From assembly GCA_003258405.1 (NCBI GenBank), contig QKPN01000001.1, positions 1 to 64,000 of the forward strand: DNA of 64,000 nt. The letters run 5' to 3'. Position numbers and translations under genes: made by a program. Source of the stretch: Rhodobacteraceae bacterium DSL-40 (GTDB taxonomy: Bacteria; Pseudomonadota; Alphaproteobacteria; Rhodobacterales; Rhodobacteraceae). Shown here one piece after another: positions 7,924 through 18,223 of this stretch. The notes beneath the pieces are model-generated. The model worked only from the letters and a program-made list of their open reading frames with translations, searched no databases and was not told the DNA's origin. The stretch's first letter is position 1. Every line of letters starts with the position of its first letter.

Positions 7924-9309
7924 TCAGATCCAGCCGAGAAGCTTCCACCAAATGAAATCGAGCGGGACGAGCAGGACGAAGGTCAGGAGCGCCAGCGCCA
8001 GGGTGACGCGCAGAAGGGCGCGGACCGGCTCGCCCGCAAGCCCCATCGCGACGATGAGCGGCGCGACCTGATAGGGAAAGATCACCGTCGAGAAGCCGAT
8101 CACCTGGGTCATCAGGACCGCCTCGACCGAGAAGCCGGTTGCGGCGGCGAGATCGGGGGCGAGTGGGGTCAGCACCGCCGGGACACCCGGCATGGTGGAG
8201 ATGAGCGCGGTAAGTGTGGCAAGCGCCGAGAGCGACAGGAAGTTCGCGAAATCCCGGCCGGGGGCCAGCGGCAGGACGGTGGTCACAAGTTCGGCCAGCC
8301 GCTCGCCAAGGCCACTGGCGCTCACCACGGCGCCGAGCCCGAGGACGCCGGCGACGAGGAGCAGGGTGCCGAAGTCGATGGCGCTGCGGAACGCCTCAGG
8401 CGAGACGAGACCGACGCGGGGCAGGAGCAGGATCACGGCGGCGGCCAGCCCGATCCAGGCGGGGTTGATGCCGTGGAACCGGTCTGTCGCCCAGAGGGCG
8501 AGGGTGACGAACAGGAGGCCGAGCAGCCAGAGTTGCTGCCGGGTTCCGCCGCCTGCGTCTGAGGGGGCGGGCGCCGCGACGGCGGCCGGGGAGCCGGTCC
8601 TGGCAGGATAGGCGCGCAGGATCAGGGCGACGATGGCCACCGATTTCAGGATGCCCAGAACCGGATAGTGCAGGACGAGGTAGTCGGTGTATCCGATGCT
8701 GATGCCATGCAGATGCGCCGCGGCGCCCGAGAGCACCATATTGGGCAGGTTTGCGGGCAGGATCGCGAAGCTCGGGATGTTGCACCCGAAGGCGACAGCG
8801 AGCGCGACGCCAGTGCGGCCGTTCGAGCCGCGCTCGAAGCCGAGCGCTTCGGCCAGCGCCATGCCGATCGGCACAAGCGCCATCGAGCGGCCGACGGAGG
8901 AGGGCATCAGGAAGCCAAGTGCGGCACCCATGGCGACGAGCCCGGCGATGAGGCCCGGATAGCTTCGCGACAGATGCGGCGCGGCGGCATTGCCGAGGCG
9001 CGTGCCGAGCCCCGTGATACGGATCGCGGCGACCAGCACGAAGCCTGACATCACCAGCCAGATCGCGGGCGCGGTGAAGCCCGAGAACACCAGCTCGGGG
9101 CTGGCAAGGCCCGGGATCAGCAGGAGCGTGAAGAAGATCAGCGTACCGAGGAAGGCAGGCACGAGGCCGGTGCTCCAGAGGCCGAGCGTCACGAGCACGA
9201 TGGCAAGCGTGTGAGCCTGGTGGCGGTCGAGCCCGGCAGGGACGGTCAGGGCGATGGCCGCTGCCGCGGCAAGGATGACACCGAACTGGATCTGTGCGCC
9301 GTGTTTCAT
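7924..9309 (-). CDS. SLC13/DASS-type inner-membrane permease
   Basis: The 461-residue product is strongly hydrophobic with about ten to twelve membrane segments in two halves joined by a loop near residues 220-245. The motifs FLMPSSVGRSMALVPIG and AFGCNIPSFAILPANLPNM in the first half, and ISTMPGVPAVLTPLAPDLA in the second, are those of the divalent anion:sodium symporter/citrate transporter group. The substrate is probably an organic or inorganic anion; it cannot be fixed by sequence. The ATG at 9309 follows GGAG at about 8 nt. It is divergent from an AraC regulator 70 bp away, which likely controls it. Confidence 0.82.
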   Translation of the reverse strand: MKHGAQIQFGVILAAAAAIALTVPAGLDRHQAHTLAIVLVTLGLWSTGLVPAFLGTLIFFTLLLIPGLASPELVFSGFTAPAIWLVMSGFVLVAAIRITGLGTRLGNAAAPHLSRSYPGLIAGLVAMGAALGFLMPSSVGRSMALVPIGMALAEALGFERGSNGRTGVALAVAFGCNIPSFAILPANLPNMVLSGAAAHLHGISIGYTDYLVLHYPVLGILKSVAIVALILRAYPARTGSPAAVAAPAPSDAGGGTRQQLWLLGLLFVTLALWATDRFHGINPAWIGLAAAVILLLPRVGLVSPEAFRSAIDFGTLLLVAGVLGLGAVVSASGLGERLAELVTTVLPLAPGRDFANFLSLSALATLTALISTMPGVPAVLTPLAPDLAAATGFSVEAVLMTQVIGFSTVIFPYQVAPLIVAMGLAGEPVRALLRVTLALALLTFVLLVPLDFIWWKLLGWI

Positions 9310-9379
9310 GGCCGAACTCCGCTTCTCCGAACAGGTCTCCGCGATAGCGGTTCCGCGCCGGATGTGACAGAACGATAGA

Positions 9380-10198
9380 ATGACAAAAGATGTCGAAATT
9401 CGGACAGTGGCCGTGGAGGGTCTGCCGCTGCCCTCGCCGCGGGGTTTTCTCGAGGATCCGCGGCGCCCGGTCATCGCCTGGGTCGGGCGGGCCGAGCGTG
9501 GGTTCGCCATTGCCCCGCACAGCCATCCGCGGGCGCAGCTCGCGCTTTGCTATGACGGGCTGATGCGGCTTCAGGTGGGCGAGGATGTCTGGTTCGTGCC
9601 GGAACGGCACGGCATCTGGATTCCGCCGGGGATGATGCACCAGCTCGTCGCGCAGACCGAGATCCTGGTGCATCACCTCTATGTCGATGCCCGCCATGCG
9701 GCGCGGAGCGGGCTTCCCGAGCGGCCGGTGGTGGTGCGCGCGACGCCCCTCCTGCGCGGGATCGCCGGGCGGCTTGCCGGGGCGGAGGGGGCGCGGCTAA
9801 GTGCGGCGGCGGCGCGGCGGCTCGCCTGGGTGGCGTTTGACGAGATGGCACGGCTCGAGCAGCCGGATCTGCGGCTGCCGGGCGGGCGGGACCGGCGGCT
9901 GGTGGCGGCGATGGACGCGCTGCTGGCGCCGGGCGGCGCGCGGCTCGGGCTGCCGGAGGTGGCACGGCATGTCGGGGTGGGCGAGCGGACGCTGGCGCGG
10001 CTCTTTGCGGCGGAAACCGGCCTCGGCTTTCGCGCGTGGCGCAGCCGGATGCGCTTCATGCTGGCCCTCGAGGGGCTCGAGCTCGGGGAGAGCTCGGCGG
10101 CGCTTTCGGTGCGGCTCGGCTATTCGACGCCGAGCGCCTTCATCGCCGCCTTCCACAAGGCGTTTGGCGCGCCGCCCTCGGCCTTTCGCAGGGGCTGA
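9380..10198 (+). CDS. AraC-family transcriptional regulator with cupin sensor domain
   Basis: The 272-residue product has an N-terminal cupin-like domain (APHSHPRAQLALCYDG, WFVPERHGIWIPPGMMH) that would bind a small ligand, and a C-terminal pair of helix-turn-helix motifs (LPEVARHVGVGERTLARLF, then LSVRLGYSTPSAFIAAFHKA) typical of AraC proteins. It is transcribed away from the SLC13-type permease with a 70-bp shared promoter region, so local control of that permease is the simplest reading. The gene is convergent with ilvH, whose stop is 21 bp away. Confidence 0.9.
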   Translation: MTKDVEIRTVAVEGLPLPSPRGFLEDPRRPVIAWVGRAERGFAIAPHSHPRAQLALCYDGLMRLQVGEDVWFVPERHGIWIPPGMMHQLVAQTEILVHHLYVDARHAARSGLPERPVVVRATPLLRGIAGRLAGAEGARLSAAAARRLAWVAFDEMARLEQPDLRLPGGRDRRLVAAMDALLAPGGARLGLPEVARHVGVGERTLARLFAAETGLGFRAWRSRMRFMLALEGLELGESSAALSVRLGYSTPSAFIAAFHKAFGAPPSAFRRG

Positions 10199-10219
10199 GG
10201 GCGGCGCGGCCGAAGGCCT

Positions 10220-10810
10220 TCAGGGCATCGGGCGGGAGGCGAGGATGCCGTCGGCGCCGCGGGCGATGGCTGCGACGCCGGTGCGGGCGACATCCACGAC
10301 GCCGAGCGGGCGCATCAGCGAGACGAAGGCGTCCACCTTCTCGGGCGCGCCGGTGATCTCGAAGACGAAGCTTTCGAGCGTGGTGTCGACCACACGGGCG
10401 CGGAAGACGTCGGCGAGGCGCATCGCCTCGACGCGGCGCTCGCCGGTGCCCGCCACCTTGATGAGCGCAAGCTCGCGCTCGACGGCCGGGCCCTCGACGG
10501 TGAGGTCATGGACCTCGTGCACCGGGACCATGCGGCCGAGCTGGGCCTTGATCTGCTCGATCACCGCCGGGGTGCCGGTGGTGACGATGGTGATGCGCGA
10601 GCGATGGCCCTCGTGGTCGGTCTCGGCGACGGTGAGGCTGTCGATGTTGTAGCCCCGGCCGGAGAAGAGGCCGATCACACGGGCAAGCACGCCGGCCTCG
10701 TTGTCGACGAGCACGGCGAGCGTGTGGGTTTCCTGGTGATCACCTAGCGGATTGCGAAGGTCGTAGGCGCTGTGGCGGCTTGCGCCGCGCTTGATGGCGA
10801 GTGCGTTCAT
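10220..10810 (-). CDS. ilvH: Acetolactate synthase regulatory subunit
   Basis: The small subunit stabilises the catalytic subunit of acetohydroxyacid synthase and carries the valine feedback site. The 196-residue product has an N-terminal ACT domain (HTLAVLVDNEAGVLARVIGL then FSGRGYNIDSLTV) and a second C-terminal ACT-like domain (ERELALIKVAG onwards). About 25 residues precede the ACT domain, somewhat longer than in E. coli. The ATG at 10810 overlaps the stop of the upstream 131-aa gene as ATGA, so the two are translationally coupled. The operon reads ilvI, unknown gene, ilvH. Confidence 0.95.
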   Translation of the reverse strand: MNALAIKRGASRHSAYDLRNPLGDHQETHTLAVLVDNEAGVLARVIGLFSGRGYNIDSLTVAETDHEGHRSRITIVTTGTPAVIEQIKAQLGRMVPVHEVHDLTVEGPAVERELALIKVAGTGERRVEAMRLADVFRARVVDTTLESFVFEITGAPEKVDAFVSLMRPLGVVDVARTGVAAIARGADGILASRPMP

Positions 10811-11202
10811 CCTGTCGTCTCCATCACGGGAAGGACGGTCTCTGCGAACCCGGCGGGGAAGAGCCGCGAGGCGAGGGCATCGAAGCCGTCGATCTTTTCG
10901 AACTGGCCCTTGTTGAGGACCCGGATATTGGGGCGCGAGGCCTTGATGCCTTGCGCATTTGCCTTGGCGTGCCGTGCGATCCGCGTGCCGAGCGTGGGCA
11001 TCGGTGCGGCCGGATCGGGGGCGCCGAACCAGAGGAAGTGATCGCGCGCGAGGCCGAAACCGCTCCGATCGGTGTGCGAGCGGAGGACGTCCACGGGCAT
11101 GTCCCGGCGCCAGAACTCCCGGCACAGCTCTCCGAGGAAGATATAGTCGAGATACTCTTCCCGGAGGCTGGACCACGCGAAGTTCTTGAGCGCGGCGGGC
11201 AT
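10807..11202 (-). CDS. Unrecognised 131-aa protein encoded inside the ilvI-ilvH operon
   Basis: I do not recognise a family. The product has no signal peptide or membrane helix. It has an acidic, aromatic N-terminal half (SLREEYLDYIFLGELCREFW) and a basic segment (IARHAKANAQGIKASRPNIR). Its ATG at 11202 lies 2 bp after the ilvI stop, and its stop overlaps the ilvH start by 4 bp (ATGA). Such tight spacing on both sides implies co-translation with both enzyme subunits. Base composition and codon use match the neighbours, and the open frame fills the whole gap. A role linked to acetolactate synthase is inferred from context only. Confidence 0.78.
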   Translation of the reverse strand: MPAALKNFAWSSLREEYLDYIFLGELCREFWRRDMPVDVLRSHTDRSGFGLARDHFLWFGAPDPAAPMPTLGTRIARHAKANAQGIKASRPNIRVLNKGQFEKIDGFDALASRLFPAGFAETVLPVMETTG

Positions 11203-11204
11203 GG

Positions 11205-12959
<1,755 letters not shown>

Positions 12960-13011
12960 GATGAAAACTCCGATCTGTCGCGGCCCGGAACCGCCCGGAG
13001 CCGCTGCCTCC

Positions 13012-13040
13012 AAAAGCAAAAGGCCCCTCGGAAGGGGCCC
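13012..13040 (-). terminator. Intrinsic terminator in the ilvI leader (attenuator)
   Basis: Read on the minus strand, GGCCCC, a 6-nt loop and GGGGCC (stem 13022-13039) are followed directly by TTTTGCTTTT. It lies between the leader peptide stop at 13063 and the ilvI start at 12959, and so would stop transcription before ilvI unless an alternative fold forms. Confidence 0.85.
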
Positions 13041-13044
13041 ATGC

Positions 13045-13085
13045 GCGGGTTCCGGACAGGGCCTAGTGTCCTGTCCGTCTCCCGC
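13045..13085 (-). promoter_or_regulatory. Leader hairpin upstream of the ilv attenuator
   Basis: On the minus strand GGACAGG (13070-13076) pairs with CCTGTCC (13054-13060), and the outer GCGGG (13081-13085) pairs with CCCGC (13045-13049). The hairpin overlaps the last codons of the leader peptide, so a ribosome on the leader would control it. GGCCC in this hairpin can also pair with GGGCC of the terminator stem, giving the mutually exclusive folds expected of ribosome-mediated attenuation. Confidence 0.72.
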
Positions 13086-13116
13086 GCTGTCTTACGATGA
13101 GTACCGAATGGTTCAT
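13063..13116 (-). CDS. ilv leader peptide with VLIV control codons
   Basis: A 17-codon ORF, MNHSVLIVRQRGRRTGH, starts at ATG 13116 behind GGGAG at 6-nt spacing and stops with TAG at 13063-13065. Codons 5 to 8 are GTA CTC ATC GTA, that is Val-Leu-Ile-Val, the three products of the pathway encoded downstream. It lies just before a two-tier hairpin and an intrinsic terminator. This is the classic arrangement of a branched-chain amino acid leader peptide; stalling at these codons under starvation should let transcription continue into ilvI. Confidence 0.85.
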   Translation of the reverse strand: MNHSVLIVRQRGRRTGH

Positions 13117-13271
13117 GCGATTCTCCCTGGAAGGCCTTCATTATGCAGGTCGGAGGATGCGGTCAACCAAAGAGTTCGCACATAATTGCGTGCTGCGCTG
13201 CGAACGTGAAGTTTTATTTCGGGATCACCGGTCTAACGGGGCATATCCGGCATGGCATACAAATAGTTGGT

Positions 13272-13283
13272 ATTCAAATGAAT
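13272..13283. promoter_or_regulatory. Small inverted repeat before the MarR gene
   Basis: ATTCA and TGAAT with a 2-nt spacer form an inverted repeat 19 bp upstream of the marR-like start at 13303. AT-rich palindromes of this kind are common MarR operators, so autoregulation is plausible. The surrounding 12960-13302 gap otherwise holds the ilv leader and, presumably, the divergent promoters. Confidence 0.4.
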
Positions 13284-13302
13284 GGTATGGCAATGGAGCG
13301 CC

Positions 13303-13764
13303 ATGCAGGACCACGCCATCTCCCCCCGTCTTCAGTTCGGTTTCATCTTTGTCGGGCTCGCCCGCCGCTGGCGGCGCGCGCTCGACGAGCGTATGGCGGC
13401 GATCGGCCTCACCGATGCCACTTGGCCGCCACTCGTGCATCTGCGCCGGTCCGGTGGCGGCATCTCGCAGGCCGAGCTCGCGGCGCGTGTCGGGATAGAT
13501 GCCTCCTCGCTCGTCCGGCTGCTCGACGTGCTCTGCGGACGCGGGCTCATCGAGCGGCGGCCCGCGCCGGACGACCGGCGCACGCGGGCGCTGTTTCTCA
13601 CCGCCGCGGGCGTGGCCGCGGTCGAGGCTGCTCTCGTGGTGCTGCAGGCGGCGGAGGAGGAGATGCTCATCGATCTCGACGATGCGGAGCTTGCAGCGAT
13701 GCTGCGGGGTTTCGGGCGGATTGAGGCGCGGATCGCGCAGGTGCGGGAGGAGCGTGGGGCATGA
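13303..13764 (+). CDS. MarR-family transcriptional regulator
   Basis: The 153-residue product is a winged-helix regulator. It has the recognition helix region SQAELAARVGIDASSLVRLL, followed by the wing LIERRPAPDDRRTRALFLTA with the DDRR motif diagnostic of the family. The ATG at 13303 follows GGAG at short spacing; an upstream ATG at 13282 lacks a ribosome binding site. Its stop overlaps the start of the FUSC gene by 4 bp, so regulator and transporter form a coupled pair, as is usual for MarR proteins that control efflux of aromatic compounds. Confidence 0.88.
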   Translation: MQDHAISPRLQFGFIFVGLARRWRRALDERMAAIGLTDATWPPLVHLRRSGGGISQAELAARVGIDASSLVRLLDVLCGRGLIERRPAPDDRRTRALFLTAAGVAAVEAALVVLQAAEEEMLIDLDDAELAAMLRGFGRIEARIAQVREERGA

Positions 13765-15755
13765 GCGGGCTTCTGGAGACACTGGGGCTCGACCGCGGGC
13801 GGCTCGCGTTCGGGATGCGGACGGCACTCGCCGCCTCGGCCGCGCTGCTGCTGGCCTGGGCGCTCGGGCTCGAGCATCCGCAATGGTCGGCGATGACAGT
13901 CTGGGCCGCCTCGCTGCCGGTGCGGGGGCAGCTCGTCGAGAAGAGCGCCTACCGGCTGCTCGGCACCATCTTCGGCGCGGTCTACGGCATGGGCCTGATG
14001 ATGGTCTCGGGGGGCGCACCGGAGCTTCTGGTGCTGGGGCTTGCGCTCTGGCTCGGGCTTTGCGGCTTCACCGGCAACGTGCTGCGCGGTTTTGCCTCCT
14101 ACGGGGCGATGCTTGCGGGCTATTCGGCGGCGATGGTGACGCTGCTCGACAGCGCGCACCCCGATCATATCCTCGCCCTCGGGCTCGACCGGATACTGAC
14201 CGTGGCGCTCGGTGTGCTGACGGCGTTGCTCGCGGGGCTGCTTTTCGCGGCGCCGGGGCGGGCGGCGGATGCCGTGCAGCGGACACGGGCGCTTACGGCG
14301 CCGCTGCTGCGCGACATTGCGGCGCATCTGGCGGGGCGGCGGCTCGAGCGGGCCGGGCAGGAGGCGATGCTTGCCGAGATGGCGGCGATCGAGATGACGC
14401 TCGATCTCGAGGGGGCCGGGTCCCGCCGGGCCCGGCGCATGGTACGCGAGGCTCGCGGTCTGCTGCTCGCGCAGGTCGCCGCATTGCTCTGGCTCAGGGC
14501 GCATGAGGTGGGGCCGGCCGAGGCGGACGCGCAGCTTGGCGCGGCGCTCGAGGCCGCCGCTGGGGCGACGGACGGGCCTTCCGGGGCGCTCCAGGCTGCG
14601 GCGGCTCTTGCGGGCGACCATCCCGGGCTTCTCGATGTGCTCGACGGGCTGGCTGCGGCCACGGCGCCCGGCGGGCAGGCGGCTCCGCTTGCGCTGCATC
14701 GCAACTGGATCGGTGGCGTCGAGGCGATGGTGCGTTCCGTGCTGGCCGCGCTTGCGGTCGGGGCGGTGTGGCTCGCGACCGGCTGGGAGATGGGCGGCTT
14801 CATGCTGCTCGGCACCGCGATCCTGACCTCGATCTTCTCGACATTCGAAAATCCGGTGGTGACGCTGCGCTACGTGTTCATCGGCCAGATCGCCGGGGTG
14901 GTCGCGGCACTCCTCTGCCGCTGGCTCCTCTGGCCGTGGGCGGGGAGTGAAGTGGGGCTCGTGGTGGCAATCCTGCCCTTCATCCTGCTCGGCGGCCTTC
15001 CGGGTGCGCATGCCCGCACGGCGCCGATGGCCTTCGACTGCAACATGGTGATGTTGCTTCTGCTGCAGCCAGCCTGGCCGCAGACCATGAGTTTCGGGCA
15101 TTCGCTGATGATGGGAGCGGCGGTGCTGGGCGGGCCGCTCGTCTCTCTGGCGGCGTTCCGGCTCATCCATCCGATCGACGCCACGCGGCGGCGCGAGGCG
15201 CTGCGACGCGCGACGGTGGCCGATCTCGAGCGGCTCGCAGCCGGCGGCGGAGCGTGGGATACGCGCGAGGCCTGGCGGATGCGGAACCTGCACCGGGTGC
15301 TGGTCGCGATGTTCTGGTCGTCGCGCGCGCTGCCCTCGAACCGGGCCGTGGCCGACGGGGGGCTCGGGTTTCTCACGGTGGGAAGCGCGATCCGGCATCT
15401 CCACGGGCTGGAGGCGCAGCCGCTGCCGGATGCGGCGCGGCGGCGCGTGAGGCTCGCTCTGGCCCGGCTCGGGGCGCTCGGGCAGGATCCCGTCGCCGCC
15501 GGACGGGGGCTGGCCATGGCGGCGCGAGGACTTTCAGGGCTCGAGGGGGCGGATACAGGCCTGCTGGCGGAGGCGGGGCGGCAGATCGCAGCCCATCCCG
15601 GCCTCTTCGGGTCGGGCGCTGACGCGGCCTATTTCGGGTTGGCGGGCAGGTCGATCGCGGCGAGCTGGGCGCGGATCGCGGTGCCTTCGCCCTGCTCGTG
15701 GGCGGCGGGCTGGCGGTCGGCCTCGGTCAGCCGTCGCCAGTGGCCGTCGGTGTAG
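13761..15755 (+). CDS. FUSC-family inner-membrane protein (aromatic acid efflux type)
   Basis: The 664-residue product has two blocks of about five to six membrane helices (residues 15-165 and 330-460) separated by a helical cytoplasmic region, the layout of FUSC proteins such as AaeB. The motifs [19 protein letters not shown] and [16 protein letters not shown] are typical. Relatives export aromatic acids or fusaric acid. It is coupled to the MarR gene upstream (ATGA overlap). The last roughly 42 codons overlap the end of bpt on the other strand (15629-15755), an unusually long convergent overlap; its final residues, rich in Ser, Arg and Trp, look less conserved, so a shifted stop is possible. 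Confidence 0.86.
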   Translation: MSGLLETLGLDRGRLAFGMRTALAASAALLLAWALGLEHPQWSAMTVWAASLPVRGQLVEKSAYRLLGTIFGAVYGMGLMMVSGGAPELLVLGLALWLGLCGFTGNVLRGFASYGAMLAGYSAAMVTLLDSAHPDHILALGLDRILTVALGVLTALLAGLLFAAPGRAADAVQRTRALTAPLLRDIAAHLAGRRLERAGQEAMLAEMAAIEMTLDLEGAGSRRARRMVREARGLLLAQVAALLWLRAHEVGPAEADAQLGAALEAAAGATDGPSGALQAAAALAGDHPGLLDVLDGLAAATAPGGQAAPLALHRNWIGGVEAMVRSVLAALAVGAVWLATGWEMGGFMLLGTAILTSIFSTFENPVVTLRYVFIGQIAGVVAALLCRWLLWPWAGSEVGLVVAILPFILLGGLPGAHARTAPMAFDCNMVMLLLLQPAWPQTMSFGHSLMMGAAVLGGPLVSLAAFRLIHPIDATRRREALRRATVADLERLAAGGGAWDTREAWRMRNLHRVLVAMFWSSRALPSNRAVADGGLGFLTVGSAIRHLHGLEAQPLPDAARRRVRLALARLGALGQDPVAAGRGLAMAARGLSGLEGADTGLLAEAGRQIAAHPGLFGSGADAAYFGLAGRSIAASWARIAVPSPCSWAAGWRSASVSRRQWPSV

Positions 15756-16453
15756 ATCTCAAGGGGCTCGTACCGCGACTTGTAATCCATCTTCTCGCTG
15801 CCGGGCACCCAGTAGCCGAGATAGACATACGGCAGGCCGGATTCCCGGGCGATGCGGATGTGATCTAGGATCACGAAGGCGCCGATGCTGTCGCGGGTGA
15901 GATCCGGGTCAAAGAAGGAATAGACCATCGACACACCATCCGAGAGGATGTCGGTGAGGCAGACCGCGACGAGCTCGCGGCGGCTGCCGCTCGGGCCGGG
16001 GCGATAGTATTCGATGACGCGGCTTCGGACCGGGGTTTCCTCGATCATCGCGGCGAACTCGTGCATGTCCATGTCGGCCATGCCGCCGGTGGCGTGGCGG
16101 GCATCGAGATAGCGGCGGAAGAGCTCGTACTGCGTTTCGGTCGCCCAGGGGCTGCGGGCGACACGCTCTATGGTCTCGTTGCGCTTCATCACCCGGCGGC
16201 GGCCGCGGGACCAGTTGAAGTCATCGACCACGATGCGGGCGGAGAGACAGGCGGTGCAGGCACCGCAGGACGGGCGGTAGAGCACGTTCTGCGATCGGCG
16301 GAAGCCCTGGTGCGAGAGCACATCGTTGAGACCGGTGGCACTCTCGCCCTGCAGCGCCGTGAAGAGCTTGCGCTCCACCTTGCCGTCGAGATAGGGACAC
16401 GGCTGCGGCGCGGTGACGTAGAACTGATGTGTCTGCGGCAGGGTGTGACGCAT
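15629..16453 (-). CDS. bpt: Aspartate/glutamate leucyltransferase
   Basis: This enzyme transfers leucine from Leu-tRNA to proteins with N-terminal Asp or Glu, marking them for degradation by the N-end rule. The 274-residue product has the N-terminal cysteine-rich motif [16 protein letters not shown] and the C-terminal region [19 protein letters not shown] of the ATE/Bpt family. Length fits Bpt. The earlier name ate (arginyltransferase) is often used for it. It is followed by the convergent FUSC gene. Confidence 0.93.
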   Translation of the reverse strand: MRHTLPQTHQFYVTAPQPCPYLDGKVERKLFTALQGESATGLNDVLSHQGFRRSQNVLYRPSCGACTACLSARIVVDDFNWSRGRRRVMKRNETIERVARSPWATETQYELFRRYLDARHATGGMADMDMHEFAAMIEETPVRSRVIEYYRPGPSGSRRELVAVCLTDILSDGVSMVYSFFDPDLTRDSIGAFVILDHIRIARESGLPYVYLGYWVPGSEKMDYKSRYEPLEIYTDGHWRRLTEADRQPAAHEQGEGTAIRAQLAAIDLPANPK

Positions 16454-16555
16454 GGCGGTCCCGTTCGGCTATCTCCCGTGAACGCAAACGTTAGCAACAG
16501 GTCTCGCGGCGGAGCAACTTCTTTCTGTTGCGTTTTTTCTGCGATCGCGAGGCTG

Positions 16556-17029
16556 TCAAAGCTCGGGGCGGTTGATTGCGGTGGTCCGCAGGAAGATGTC
16601 GCCGAGGCCCTGGCGGTAGCGGGTTGTCAGGATCATCGCGCAACTCAAGAGCTGAACCGGAAAAACCGCCATTGATACGACATAGATCAGTGCGTGCAGG
16701 AAGGCGGTCAACGGGTCGAGACGGGCACCGTCGGACTTGCGCAGTTCTATGCCCATGAAGCGCATGCCCCAGGTTGCGGAGCTGTTTGCGATGGTGGCGG
16801 TGCGGTATAGAAGGCCCATGCCGGCAAGGACGAGCGGAAAGGCCGCGAATCCGAAGCCGAGCGTGAGCAGCCCGAAGAGCACGCCGACCGGCACTCCGAG
16901 GGCCATCACGACCAGTACATCCACGATCCACGCCACGAAACGGCGCGTCGGCACGCCGTCATAGAACTGGCCGTCAAGCTCGGGATCGGGCAGGCCGGGC
17001 ATCGCGGCGGAAAAGGTCGAAGTCTGCAT
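16556..17029 (-). CDS. RDD family membrane protein
   Basis: The 157-residue product has about three to four membrane helices. It has the Arg-...-Asp signature of RDD proteins (VPTRRFVAWIVDVLVVMALG) and the second conserved block ATWGMRFMGIELRK. The function of the family is mostly unknown; some members act in ion exchange. It lies upstream of bpt on the same strand with a 102-bp gap that contains several GTTGC/GCAAC repeats. Confidence 0.83.
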   Translation of the reverse strand: MQTSTFSAAMPGLPDPELDGQFYDGVPTRRFVAWIVDVLVVMALGVPVGVLFGLLTLGFGFAAFPLVLAGMGLLYRTATIANSSATWGMRFMGIELRKSDGARLDPLTAFLHALIYVVSMAVFPVQLLSCAMILTTRYRQGLGDIFLRTTAINRPEL

Positions 17030-17111
17030 TCTCGGCGCTCTCCATCATTCTGTGATCATGAGATGGGGAGTGCGGGCGGCGGCTGCAAGGCGGGCCGCCC
17101 GGAGGCAGGTC

Positions 17112-18029
17112 TCAGCGGCCGATCTGGGCGAGATCATAGGGCGTCGTCTGGTAGATCTCGTTGATCCAGTTGCCGTAAAGGAGCTGGCCGTGGCTGCGCC
17201 AGCGGTTCTCGGGGGTGCGCGACGGGTCGTCCTCGGGGAAATAGCCGATGGGCATCGCGATCTGGCCGCCCTTGGCGAGGTCGCGGTTGTATTCGTCGCG
17301 GAGCGTCGTCGAGTCGTATTCGAGGTGGTTGACCATGACGAGGGCGCGGTGATCGGCATCCTCGATGAGGCAGGGGCCGACATCTTCGGAATGGATCAGG
17401 ATGCGCAGATCCTCGTTGATCTCGAGATCCTCGGTGCGGAGTTCGGTCCAGCGGCTCACCGGCACGATGAAGCTGTCGGAGAAGCCACGCAGGAAGGGCG
17501 AGGTCGGCTCGACGACATAGTGGCGGAAGCAGCCGAAGGCCTTGCCCGGCAGCATGTGCTTGGGGATGCCATGGAAGTGGTAGAGCATGGCCATGCCGCC
17601 CCAGCAGACCGCCATGGTGTGATGGACGTTGGTCTGGGTCCAGTCGAAGATCTCGCGAAGCTCGTTCCAGTAAGAGACGTCCTCGTACTGCAGATGCTCG
17701 ATCGGCGCGCCGGTGATGACGAGCCCGTCGAACTTGCGCGACCGGGCATCCTCGAAGGTCTGATAGAACGCTTCGAGGTGGTCCATCGTGGTGTTCTTCG
17801 GGGTGTGGTCGGTCATCCGCAGCAGCGTGAGCTCGATCTGGAGCGGGGTGGCGCCAATCAGGCGCGCGAACTGCGTCTCGGTCTGGACCTTCTTGGGCAT
17901 GAGATTGAGCAGTGCGATCTGGAGGGGCCGGATGTCCTGACGGCGTGCCGTTTCCTCGGACATCACGACAACGCCCTCGCGACGGAGCACGTCGTGAGCG
18001 GGGAGGTCGGCGGGAATCTTGATCGGCAT
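17112..18029 (-). CDS. metAA: Homoserine O-acetyltransferase, MetA fold
   Basis: This enzyme acylates homoserine for methionine synthesis. The 305-residue product carries the MetA catalytic set at the expected positions: Cys142 (VCWGGMAM), His235 and Glu237 (NHLEYD). Position 111 is Glu ([15 protein letters not shown]). In characterised MetA proteins Glu111 selects acetyl-CoA and Gly111 selects succinyl-CoA, so acetylation is predicted despite the usual succinyltransferase label. The ATG at 18029 follows GAGAG. A promoter candidate lies about 27 bp upstream. Confidence 0.93.
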   Translation of the reverse strand: MPIKIPADLPAHDVLRREGVVVMSEETARRQDIRPLQIALLNLMPKKVQTETQFARLIGATPLQIELTLLRMTDHTPKNTTMDHLEAFYQTFEDARSRKFDGLVITGAPIEHLQYEDVSYWNELREIFDWTQTNVHHTMAVCWGGMAMLYHFHGIPKHMLPGKAFGCFRHYVVEPTSPFLRGFSDSFIVPVSRWTELRTEDLEINEDLRILIHSEDVGPCLIEDADHRALVMVNHLEYDSTTLRDEYNRDLAKGGQIAMPIGYFPEDDPSRTPENRWRSHGQLLYGNWINEIYQTTPYDLAQIGR

Positions 18030-18055
18030 TGCACTTCTCTCGTGTGGGGAATGCC

Positions 18056-18084
18056 TAGATAGGCCCTGCACGTCTGGCGGGCAA
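18056..18084 (-). promoter_or_regulatory. Candidate sigma-70 promoter of metA
   Basis: On the minus strand TTGCCC (18079-18084) and TATCTA (18056-18061) are spaced by 17 bp. The -10 lies 26 bp before the metA ATG, leaving a very short leader and no room for a riboswitch. Confidence 0.5.
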
Positions 18085-18223
18085 GGGCCGGTCGGCCGCG
18101 GGGGGCTGGCATGGGGAATGCGCTGTCTCACGCGGGATCAGCCGTCAATGGCGGCGGCGTGTTGCCACCGCTGAGGGCGCGGGAAGCCGCACGCGAAGGT
18201 GCAGATCGCCAGTGCCGGGCGGG

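Noticed and set aside
13332-15404. A 690-codon minus-strand open frame
   Set aside because: It is antisense to the marR and FUSC genes; its product is extremely rich in Arg, Pro and His, as expected for a shadow frame.
18030-18130. A SAM-II riboswitch upstream of metA, common in alphaproteobacteria
   Set aside because: The conserved SAM-II core was not found and the likely promoter leaves only about 20-25 bp of leader.
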